From: Peribacillus simplex
Lineage (GTDB): Bacteria; Bacillota; Bacilli; Bacillales; DSM-1321
Direction: 5' to 3'
Length of the DNA stretch: 64,000 nucleotides
Assembly: GCF_900156045.1 (NCBI RefSeq)
Contig: NZ_FTMX01000001.1
Span: 620,001 to 684,000, forward strand
The notes beneath the pieces were generated by a model. It did not search any database. It was not told the DNA's origin and saw only the letters and a program-made list of their open reading frames with translations. The translations under genes were made by a program, and so were the position numbers. This document shows, one piece after another, positions 57,064 to 64,000 of this stretch (position 1 is its first letter; each line of letters begins with the position of its first letter).

Positions 57064-58242
57064 TTACTTCATTTTTCTTAAAATCCATAGGTAAGCCAGG
57101 ATTGAAATCCCCACTGAGACTGCTGCCATTATGTAAATGCTTATATACCCAAACAGATAGCCGATTTGTCCGAAGAGGATGGCACCGAAACCGATTCCAA
57201 GATCAAAGAACGAATAAAAAGTGGCATTGGCCATGCCTTTTCGGTTTCGGGCAGCGTGTTCAAGAGACCACGCTTGAAGAGCCGGTTGGACAGCACCGAA
57301 TCCAATGCCATAAAGTATTGCTGCCAAATAGAGAATCATGTTACTTGGCATCCAGGCTAGCAAAAGCATTGCCACTACGATAAAAAGAGTAGATGGAATG
57401 AAGACAGCTTGATGTCCTTTTTGATCATAGATCTTTCCAGCAAACATACGTGTGAAAATAAGCGCTAAAGCGTAAAGAAAAAAATATCCTTGAATACCTG
57501 TCAGACCCTTTTCGATTGTATAAAGCGGTAAGAAGGTAGCAGTCCCGCCAAAAGTCACCGTAATGAAAAAAACCAGAACGGACGGAGCAACAGCGCTTTT
57601 TTCATAAATGTCAAACCTATTAGTTTTAGCTGGGGCAGGAGCATGATCCACTTTTTTATACGTAATTGTTGAAGCCATGACCCATGCTGCCAGGCTCAAT
57701 ACTCCGCAAAATAAAAACAAATGTTGAAAGGTTAAAACATCCGCTAAGAAAAGCCCGAATGAAGGACCAAAAGCCATCGCCAAATTACCCGATAAAGTGA
57801 AGTATCCCATTCCTTCACCCCGACGCCTTGCTGGGATAAGATCGGAGGCAATCGTACCTGATGCGGTGGTCGTATATCCCCAGCCAATCCCTTGTACAAT
57901 CCTCATAGCGCAAAGAAGGAAAATACTCATCATATATCCAAACGAACCAATTGCTACAGCCAAAAGGGCTAGACCGAACAAGAAAACAAAACGCCTGCCT
58001 TTTGTTTCCAAGGCCTGTCCAGCAAAAGGGCGGACAATCAGGGCAGAAAATAAAAACATGCCAGCAACTAACCCAATATACCGTTCATTCCCGCCAAGCT
58101 CTTTTACAAAAAGCGGAAGGGTAGGGGAAGTCATCTGAAAGGATAAAAAAACAAAAAAGTTAGCCAAGAAAATCATAATAAAATCACTTGACCAGATTTT
58201 ATTAACAACCGGAAGCTCTTCTTTTAACAAAGGTACACCCAT
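57064..58242 (-). CDS. MFS exporter under probable Fur control
   Basis: The 392-aa major facilitator has 12 predicted helices, with the MFS motif A-like GQALETKGRRFVFLFG after helix 2 and GKIYDQKGHQAV in the second half. The drug-efflux-like N-terminal half (IVRPFAGQA, RIVQGIGWGYTTTASGTIASDLIP in sequence) resembles the YfhI/YmfD group of exporters. A near-consensus Fur box just upstream suggests iron regulation, so siderophore or metal-related export is plausible. The ATG at 58242 follows AAGGAG. Confidence 0.82.
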   Translation of the reverse strand: MGVPLLKEELPVVNKIWSSDFIMIFLANFFVFLSFQMTSPTLPLFVKELGGNERYIGLVAGMFLFSALIVRPFAGQALETKGRRFVFLFGLALLAVAIGSFGYMMSIFLLCAMRIVQGIGWGYTTTASGTIASDLIPARRRGEGMGYFTLSGNLAMAFGPSFGLFLADVLTFQHLFLFCGVLSLAAWVMASTITYKKVDHAPAPAKTNRFDIYEKSAVAPSVLVFFITVTFGGTATFLPLYTIEKGLTGIQGYFFLYALALIFTRMFAGKIYDQKGHQAVFIPSTLFIVVAMLLLAWMPSNMILYLAAILYGIGFGAVQPALQAWSLEHAARNRKGMANATFYSFFDLGIGFGAILFGQIGYLFGYISIYIMAAVSVGISILAYLWILRKMK

Positions 58243-58261
58243 AACATTTATTCTCCTTAAT

Positions 58262-58276
58262 TGATAGTAATTATCA
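58262..58276 (-). promoter_or_regulatory. Fur box upstream of the MFS gene
   Basis: TGATAGTAATTATCA matches the Bacillus 7-1-7 Fur consensus TGATAATnATTATCA at all but one defined position. It lies 20 bp before the start codon and is extended by an overlapping TGATAAT/GAGAATGAT block, as in strong Fur sites. Confidence 0.8.
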
Positions 58277-58354
58277 TTCTCATTTTACTAAAGTTATGGA
58301 GAACAATCTATAACAATTAAGTGATCACTATAAATCTAAGTAATATTGACTACA

Positions 58355-58381
58355 ACAAAATAAAAAGAGCCCAAAGGCTCT
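58355..58381 (-). terminator. terminator of the 39-aa membrane peptide gene
   Basis: AGAGCC and GGCTCT with loop AAAC/T, followed on the minus strand by TTTTTATTTTG. The stem overlaps the stop codon. Confidence 0.7.
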
Positions 58382-58499
58382 AAAATAAACTATTAATAAT
58401 CAATTTAATCCATCCAAAAAAAGAAATCCATAACGGTATGCTCAAAGATGTACCAAACAAAAGTCCTTTAAAGAAATTCCCTTCATTTTCATCTATCAT
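58380..58499 (-). CDS. 39-aa single-span membrane peptide
   Basis: A short frame starts MIDENEGNFFKGLLFG and ends WIKLIINSLF, with one hydrophobic helix in the middle (SLSIPLWISFFGW). AGAGGTG stands 8 nt before the ATG and a terminator follows at the stop, so it is a complete small transcription unit. Similar short GLLxGTxLSIPLW peptides are familiar to me from Bacillus genomes. The function is unknown. Confidence 0.55.
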   Translation of the reverse strand: MIDENEGNFFKGLLFGTSLSIPLWISFFGWIKLIINSLF

Positions 58500-58665
58500 A
58501 TTGAACACACCTCTCGGCTTGGTTTTCTTATGATAATTATAAATGAAAGCGCTTTCTTTGTATATGAGGCATTTGAAACAATTACTTTACAATTTAATCC
58601 AAAGATTAAGGAGGCAAGTTGAATCGGTCGGTTTGCTCATAGAATACAACATTTTCCAGTATTTT

Positions 58666-59130
58666 AATCAGGTACAGCAAATCCAATGTGAGTGAAAGCT
58701 GTATTATGTATTTCATTTGGTAATAAAATGCGGGGGTAAACGGCACTGTTATAGGACAAAAAAAGAAGCAATAGCTTATACTGCTTCTTTGATTACATAT
58801 ATCGTCTTACACGAAATACTTTAAATTTCACCCTCTTCAAGCCTCCTATTATACTCAACTTTACTAATTAATCCCTTTGCATTACAGGTAAGACAATCTG
58901 TATAAATATCGTAAGCACCTGTACATGCACAAACATGGCATTTAACTGAGTTTCCGGTATATCTTTATGCATGAATGAAAATACTTTTCCAATATACCTG
59001 CAAAATAATCATACCTAAAACTCCTTGTTTTTTATCATACAACATAAATGAGAGAAGGAAACAGGGAATACAATAACATTATTTAAAAACAAATAAAACC
59101 ATTACATACTTTACATGGGGGTAAAAAAAT
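58666..59130. repeat. direct duplication, copy B (about 465 bp)
   Basis: Second copy of 55851-56322. It begins inside what would be the 5' end of the VOC gene (the remainder of that gene is absent), then contains the terminator hairpin (58757-58788) and the broken CxxC gene. Similarity ends at the TACTTTACATGGGG block in both copies. Confidence 0.85.
58821..59012 (-). pseudogene. frameshifted copy of the small CxxC gene
   Basis: Aligned with 56015-56206, this copy has a one-base insertion near codon 5 and a one-base deletion further on. The reading frame runs into a stop after about 15 codons, before the deletion restores it. The ATG and an AAGGAG-like site are kept. It is decaying and not expressed as a full protein. 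Confidence 0.75.
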
Positions 59131-59253
59131 TCTTCTGAGATGGATTCATGTGTAGTGAAATTAGATATAAGTAAGAGGGAGAGTTGTGAACAGTTTCTTA
59201 ATGGCAATTCTGAATTGTGTTACTTAAATAATTTGTGGTTTATCATTTGTTAT

Positions 59254-61278
59254 TTAGCGTAACTGTCCACCAGTATCAATTAATTCTGTTCCTGACGGTT
59301 GAGTACCGTTCATAATTATTGTACTACCAGATTGAGCTCTTAAATTATTTATTCTACTTAACCCAGTGTTTGAAGAACTATAGATTGTAGTTAGTCTTTG
59401 AGCTGTTATTCCATATCTTATATTGTTAAAATCGCAATTTTCAACAATGATTCTATCAGATGCTAAAGCTGTCAATGCATCTTTAGCATGTAGTAAGGAG
59501 TTTCGGATATTGGCAAACCCGGTAAAATTTTGGAAAGATAAACCATCTGCTGTTGCATGGTTTGTTTTTACGCCCTCTATTATTAACTGATGGATAAACG
59601 AATTCCAGAAGTATATACGTGGAATGATAACTTTGTTTGGAGTAGTTACATTCCCTGTAATCGTCAACGTTCCGTTCATTTGAAACTCTGACAATCCGAC
59701 AGAAGTAACGTTATTATATATCCCATCGGCAATCTTGATTATTATAGATGCACTTTCACAGTTTTTAGGCAGCATTGTCAAGACACGAGATAGCGTTTTT
59801 GCGGGATATCCGATTTCGGTTAGTCTGGCATTATTGTCATCTCCAGTGGTTGCATTGACATAAAAAGTATAGGTTCCAAACATATCTGATTCAATTTTTT
59901 TAGGTGATCCATTTTTGAATGTGAATGGTTTTCCTTCTACAGAGTTACCTTTAAAAACTATTTTTTCGATTTGACCATAACTCGAATTCAAAAATGCATT
60001 ACAGAATTCAACGGCATTAAACCCTTTAAATGAATTTCCTTCTATTAAAACACTTTTTATAACTGATGTTCCGACTGAAGTTATTTTTACAGAACCATAT
60101 GATTTAACAATGTTCGGATCAAATATATTGTTAGAAATAATAACGTCTTCATAATCAAGACCATAGGTTCCTACTGCTCCATAGATTTCGACAACCTCGC
60201 GTGTGTTTATGGTTTTAAAGTTATTTCCCATTATTTGAACACGCTGACCCCATTTAGCTGTTATACACGGAAAATACCCTTTTTGACCACTTGTACAATC
60301 GATAAAGAATTGATTATTACTTGCAATTGTATGAGAATTTCTAAAATGCACAACGGCTTCACCTTGGAATAAATGTTCATCAAGGATGACGAATTTATTT
60401 CCTGAAACAGTATTAAACCTTTCATCGTTAAAAGGATTACGTGTAAATGTTGAAAGTTGTGTATTTTGCATTTCAATATTATTTCCTTCAACACCCCAAA
60501 ACTCATTATTTGTAACGTTCAAGAAAATACCGCGTAAATACATTCCATTAGCGTCATTGCCAGTCCCTGTGGTTCCTGGTAAGGGGTCTTTTATGTTAAT
60601 AAATTTATTTTTATCAAAGTTCCAACTAGAAGAACTATATATATGGTCATTTACAATAGTACTTTCATACATCCTAATCGCACTACGAACCTTTAAATTT
60701 ATAAATTTACACATGTGTATATTTCCCCCATGAATAGCAGCTTGCATATTAATTGCAAAACCTAACGGAACAGTAATATCACTTTGTGTAAATTCACATG
60801 TATCAATATTTATATTGTGGTTTTTATCATAGGAAGCATGACTAGTTGTAGATGATAATAAAATACCAGTATTAGCTATATAAAATTTACAGTACTCAAT
60901 ATTTACATCATATACGTTGACTAATGTAATCAGTCGAGTTAAATTACTATTATTTCCATTATTATCAAATTTCATGCCCTCGATTCTGATACCTTTTAAA
61001 GCAGGGAGAGAATCATCATTGTCTACTGTTTGATGATTTAAATCTCCATAATACAAAATGCTTCCTTCTGTTGTTCCTCTTGGTAATTTTAAAACAGCGT
61101 TTCCTAAACCGAACCAATGCATATTATTTCTAGGAATTACGTTCTTACAAATATATTCACCATCTGGAAAAAATACTGTATACCCTGTATCGGTAGCTCG
61201 TTGTATCCTTGAGCTATCGTCAATTTCAGGGATAATTATCGGAAAATCTTTAATGCTTACCCAATCGATGTTATTCAT
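59254..61278 (-). CDS. orphan right-handed beta-helix protein (tailspike/polysaccharide lyase-like)
   Basis: The 674-aa protein starts like pectate-lyase-3/tailspike proteins (QRATDTGYTVFFPDGEYIC). It then has many short strands with Asn ladders typical of parallel beta-helices (IEGMKFDNNGNNSN, ISNNIFDPN, FKGNSVEGK), to about residue 465. A second beta-helix part begins at YVNATTGDDNNARLTEIGYP, a motif I associate with phage tail and surface fibres. There is no signal peptide or anchor. AT-rich codon use differs from the core genes and no phage genes are adjacent. It may bind or cut a polysaccharide. The ATG at 61278 has AAAGG upstream. Confidence 0.7.
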   Translation of the reverse strand: MNNIDWVSIKDFPIIIPEIDDSSRIQRATDTGYTVFFPDGEYICKNVIPRNNMHWFGLGNAVLKLPRGTTEGSILYYGDLNHQTVDNDDSLPALKGIRIEGMKFDNNGNNSNLTRLITLVNVYDVNIEYCKFYIANTGILLSSTTSHASYDKNHNINIDTCEFTQSDITVPLGFAINMQAAIHGGNIHMCKFINLKVRSAIRMYESTIVNDHIYSSSSWNFDKNKFINIKDPLPGTTGTGNDANGMYLRGIFLNVTNNEFWGVEGNNIEMQNTQLSTFTRNPFNDERFNTVSGNKFVILDEHLFQGEAVVHFRNSHTIASNNQFFIDCTSGQKGYFPCITAKWGQRVQIMGNNFKTINTREVVEIYGAVGTYGLDYEDVIISNNIFDPNIVKSYGSVKITSVGTSVIKSVLIEGNSFKGFNAVEFCNAFLNSSYGQIEKIVFKGNSVEGKPFTFKNGSPKKIESDMFGTYTFYVNATTGDDNNARLTEIGYPAKTLSRVLTMLPKNCESASIIIKIADGIYNNVTSVGLSEFQMNGTLTITGNVTTPNKVIIPRIYFWNSFIHQLIIEGVKTNHATADGLSFQNFTGFANIRNSLLHAKDALTALASDRIIVENCDFNNIRYGITAQRLTTIYSSSNTGLSRINNLRAQSGSTIIMNGTQPSGTELIDTGGQLR

Positions 61279-61299
61279 TTTTCTTTTCAACCTTTATGT

Positions 61300-62540
61300 G
61301 GTAGGTTTTATTTTTATTCATATATACAACTCCTTATATAATAATATATGTTGTTGTTCTTCTCCTGTCTCAACAAGTAACACAGTTATTGTTAATTAAA
61401 TGCTCAATATTTTAATACCGATTTCTATCAAACTCTCTCCGTAATTTACTAGCAATTGTATCCCTTCTTTTTATGCCAATAACTATAACAATCACTTATA
61501 AAAGCCCCTACATTTTGAAAGAATTGAACTATAATGAAACAGTAAAAAAAGTTGCTTATTCGGGGAGTTTCTTTGTCTATATAAAAGAAATTCCGTTTAT
61601 TAAATTCAAATATATGAACTAATGAAAAGCCAAAGTGAATATTTTTAATGAATTTTAAAAAAGTAATAGAGAATAATTCTCATGACAACATGTTTCCATC
61701 GTTTGGTTTCTTATCCTACAGACTTCATGCTGAAAGCAGGTCAAGAACCTAAAACAAATCTTAATAAAACATGAATTTAATGAAGGATGATTGTCGGGAA
61801 AATCGAAAAGTGGCTTAAAACGTTATGGAAATTTGTTTGATTAATATAGGGGAGGTTTTCTACACAGAATGACGGGGAAAGGGAAGTTTAGGTAGAGTAA
61901 AATTTAAAGAGTATATAAAGAATATTTTAAAGAAAGCAGAAGCACGTACTTAAGAGACTGTTCAATTTATAAAAAAGCTAAAAGAAATCGACAGGAGGAC
62001 ATCATCATGAGTAGAAAACTGTTCTAACTTCTTAAATAGGAACTTTCACCTAGGAAAGTACTACATACAAATATTACATACGTTAAATTCAGTTCAAGAA
62101 TATCAACTTAGCAAACTTGTGCTAAATAAGAAAATAAACGAGAAATAATTGCTCTTCACGTACCTAAGAAGCATTAAGCTAGAGGAATCTATCGAACTCT
62201 TAGAGATGCTTTCTAATTCCCTCATTCTGAAGTGATGATACACTTAAATCAAAGTGTCCAAATACGCATCTAGAGTTTAATATTATCAATAGAGCATAAA
62301 AATAATGACTCCAGCATAATACTGAAGTCATTTATTAGTTGCTTAAACTATATAGGTTTGTTTTTTTCAGATCATCAGTTATATATTGCACATTTCAGTG
62401 TTTACTAATTTAACCAATTAACTTATTGACTGGTTAGCCATCTTTCGTTACTTGATGGGGACCCCGTATAGATTTATAAGTAGAGTAGTAATATTAACTT
62501 CTTGGAAAAGGCTTTTTCATCGTATTCATTTTACAGTACA
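61300..62540. other. AT-rich region of about 1.2 kb without a supportable gene
   Basis: I see many stops in all frames, isolated start-like signals (for example GACAGGAGGACATC before ATG at about 62008, which is followed by a stop after six codons) and no frame over about 60 codons. The base composition and scattered coding-like fragments suggest decayed accessory genes, but I cannot name them. A hairpin terminator lies at 62304-62332. Confidence 0.6.
62304..62332. terminator. hairpin AATGACT/AGTCATT in the AT-rich region
   Basis: A 7-bp stem extended by CC/TGA-type partial pairs, with T- and A-rich flanks on both sides. It could end a transcript from either direction. On the minus strand it lies about 220 bp beyond the end of the anchored beta-helix gene. 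Confidence 0.5.
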
Positions 62541-62548
62541 GTTTCTTA

Positions 62549-63499
62549 CTACTTTGAGTTTTTTAGAACATATTCTTCACCCATTTTTATATGTCCTGTT
62601 AAGTGTCCTGGTATGAAAGTACCGATATTATCTCTTATCTGTTTCGTTTTGTGAATCTCTATGCTTACAGGATGTTTACTACCTGCAAAACCACTTAGAG
62701 CAAATAATATCCCATAACCTTCGTTTTTTTCGGTAGTAGGATTAATAATTTTTATACCTTGCAGAAACTCTGAAGGATGGTTGGGTTCAAAATCAATCCC
62801 ACTTGCTGGCGGAGTTCCATTCGTATTCGTTATTACAGGATTAATTATTTTTAAATTTATCGCTGAAATAACTGAAATGCCCTGTCTTCTGTTATTTTTT
62901 ATGATAGGTTTCTCTATGGTAATATTTTTGCTGTAATTTTGTTGTTCTGTACTTCCAATATATATACCATCTCCCCAAAAATTTCGAATTGTATTATTTT
63001 TTATATATATATTCTCCGATCCCTTTATACTAATCCCAAATCCCCATTCTCCAGTTTTTCCTTTGTGTTCCTCTCTTTCTCCTAAAAGGGTCACGCCCCC
63101 TAATATAGACACATTTTTCACATTATGAATCCTTAAAATTTCATAACTTTCAGCATTGTTTGGAAGAGCCTTTAATGTAGTTCCTTCTTCAAATTTCAAG
63201 GTAATTTTATCTCGTAAATTTATAGACTTTAATGCATCAATTAAATATACTCCTTGTGAAAATGAAACAGTCCCCCCACCTTTTGTGTATACATGATCAA
63301 TAGCCTTTTGTATTTGATGGGTATCATCAATTTTATCATCAGCAATTGCATTAAAGGATTTAACATTCACAGTTATATTGTTGTCTAAACCCGTCTGAAC
63401 TTGTTTGGATTGGTGATTTGTTAATACAAAAGCGCCCCCTATTAAAACTAGGGTAATGAAAATATAAATTAATTTATGGTTTTTTATAATAATGATCAT
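62549..63499 (-). CDS. membrane-anchored right-handed beta-helix protein
   Basis: The 316-aa product has an N-terminal signal anchor (about 6-27, HKLIYIFITLVLIGGAFVL). Next is a pectate-lyase-3 type entry (VNVKSFNAIADDKIDDTHQI in sequence, then QKAIDHVYTKGGGTVSFSQG). Beta-helix coils follow (IRNFWGDGIYIGS, IKNNRRQGISVISAINLKI). The fold is shared by polygalacturonases, alginate epimerases and polysaccharide lyases; the activity is not certain. The ATG at 63499 overlaps the stop of a 13-codon leader peptide (ATGA), which explains why its own binding site is too close. The neighbouring polymerase-like gene suggests a polysaccharide locus. Confidence 0.72.
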   Translation of the reverse strand: MIIIIKNHKLIYIFITLVLIGGAFVLTNHQSKQVQTGLDNNITVNVKSFNAIADDKIDDTHQIQKAIDHVYTKGGGTVSFSQGVYLIDALKSINLRDKITLKFEEGTTLKALPNNAESYEILRIHNVKNVSILGGVTLLGEREEHKGKTGEWGFGISIKGSENIYIKNNTIRNFWGDGIYIGSTEQQNYSKNITIEKPIIKNNRRQGISVISAINLKIINPVITNTNGTPPASGIDFEPNHPSEFLQGIKIINPTTEKNEGYGILFALSGFAGSKHPVSIEIHKTKQIRDNIGTFIPGHLTGHIKMGEEYVLKNSK

Positions 63500-63537
63500 C
63501 CCCCTACTATTATATATTTCTCTTTTGATAATACCAT
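63496..63537 (-). CDS. 13-codon leader peptide coupled to the beta-helix gene
   Basis: On the minus strand AAAGAGAGGG is followed after 6 nt by an ATG opening MVLSKEKYIIVGG and a TGA that overlaps the ATG of the beta-helix gene. The AGGGGG that would serve the main start lies within this peptide's last codons. Termination-reinitiation is the likely route to translate the main gene. No residue bias typical of amino acid attenuators is seen. Confidence 0.45.
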   Translation of the reverse strand: MVLSKEKYIIVGG

Positions 63538-63635
63538 GCAATCCCTCTCTTTTTAGTATAAATATTTGGAATTTAGATTGTACTTCCAATGGTGTTCATA
63601 TAGAATAAGAGCTGATTACTAAAAGGTGGTGCTTC

Positions 63636-64000
63636 ATGAACAAGCTAATATATTTAATATTTCTATTAGGGGTGTTTTTTTCCCCATTTACAACTTTTTT
63701 GCCTCTTGGATTTAACGTTTCAATGTATGACATCATATTAATTAGTTGTTTTGGACTTATAATCGTTACTACAGCAATTCAATTTGAGGGTTACAATAAA
63801 ATTTTAAGTTCGAAAGAATACTTTCTACTTATTTTATTTGTTTTAGGTGGTTCAATATCTGCCTTTAATGCAGCATCTTTTTTTGGAAGTACATTAATAA
63901 TGGTTCAGTATTTGTTTGCAATTTTAATTCAAATAATAGTGATATCACACATTCTTACATATTCAAAAAATATAGATAAAAATTTATTTGGAATTTTAGA
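63636..64000 (+). CDS. polytopic membrane protein, possible O-antigen ligase/polymerase (partial)
   Basis: The open frame runs off the window after 121 codons. It starts MNKLIYLIFLLGVFFSPF behind AAAAGGTGG and has at least three hydrophobic segments. The N-terminal pattern (short helix, FLPLGFNVSMYDIILI, then GGSISAFNAA) resembles O-antigen ligase/Wzy-type proteins of exopolysaccharide loci. No catalytic motif lies in the visible part, so the assignment is tentative. It is divergent from the anchored beta-helix gene. Confidence 0.5.
   Translation, partial: MNKLIYLIFLLGVFFSPFTTFLPLGFNVSMYDIILISCFGLIIVTTAIQFEGYNKILSSKEYFLLILFVLGGSISAFNAASFFGSTLIMVQYLFAILIQIIVISHILTYSKNIDKNLFGIL

Noticed and set aside
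61979..62032. Binding site GACAGGAGGAC with an ATG, suggesting a gene start
   Set aside because: The frame stops after six codons; probably the relic of a lost gene.

Overview
The window is a chromosomal segment of a spore-forming, low-GC Bacillaceae bacterium. Gene content and order follow the Bacillus subtilis chromosome from ysxB-rpmA-spo0B-obg to hisS-aspS-6S RNA-tcdA. The sporulation genes spo0B, safA, bofC and spoVB, Prp next to L27, and an intergenic repeat I know from Bacillaceae all fit. A Peribacillus/Bacillus simplex-like genome is my guess, but the species cannot be fixed from sequence reading alone.

Layout. 1-4.7 kb: end of prp, rpmA, spo0B, obg, pheB, pheA. 5-11.2 kb: a repetitive GN-LQA-GN protein, then the NAD module, in which nifS-niaR diverges from nadB-nadC-nadA across a shared promoter/operator region. 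11.2-17 kb: a zinc metallopeptidase and a spore block (safA with a very large Met/Gly/Gln repeat tail, a CotS-like kinase, a YhcN/YlaJ lipoprotein, bofC). 17.3-24.6 kb: ruvAB, a DUF2905 protein, queA, tgt, yajC, two membrane proteins, spoVB. 24.7-33.5 kb: comN, secDF, recJ, apt, relA, dtd. 33.6-43 kb: a five-SH3b amidase, a 57-aa HTH protein, a T-box leader with hisS-aspS, the 6S RNA gene, a NERD-domain gene flanked by 21-bp minisatellites, an M20 peptidase, tcdA.

From 43 kb the order departs from B. subtilis, where rarA and cymR would follow tcdA. Two tandem copies of a complete five-gene branched-chain amino acid type ABC transporter operon (livJHMGF-like) occupy 43-53 kb and carry a conserved promoter. 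A secreted subtilase with Ig-like repeats follows. Next come a VOC protein, a small CxxC protein, a triple 212-bp tandem array of the Bacillaceae repeat and an MFS exporter with a near-consensus Fur box. A second, frameshifted copy of the CxxC locus closes this part. From about 59 kb the sequence is AT-rich and accessory: an orphan two-part beta-helix protein, about 1.2 kb of apparently decayed DNA, a membrane-anchored beta-helix protein preceded by a 13-codon leader peptide, and the start of a polytopic membrane protein that could be an O-antigen ligase/polymerase. This looks like the edge of a surface-polysaccharide locus.

I found no CRISPR array, complete insertion sequence, tRNA or rRNA gene, and no clearly new multigene system. 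The most unusual items are the hisS T-box specifier, the SafA repeat tail, the flanking 21-bp arrays, the duplicated liv operon, the duplicated 470-bp segment with a pseudogene, and the leader peptide at the beta-helix gene.
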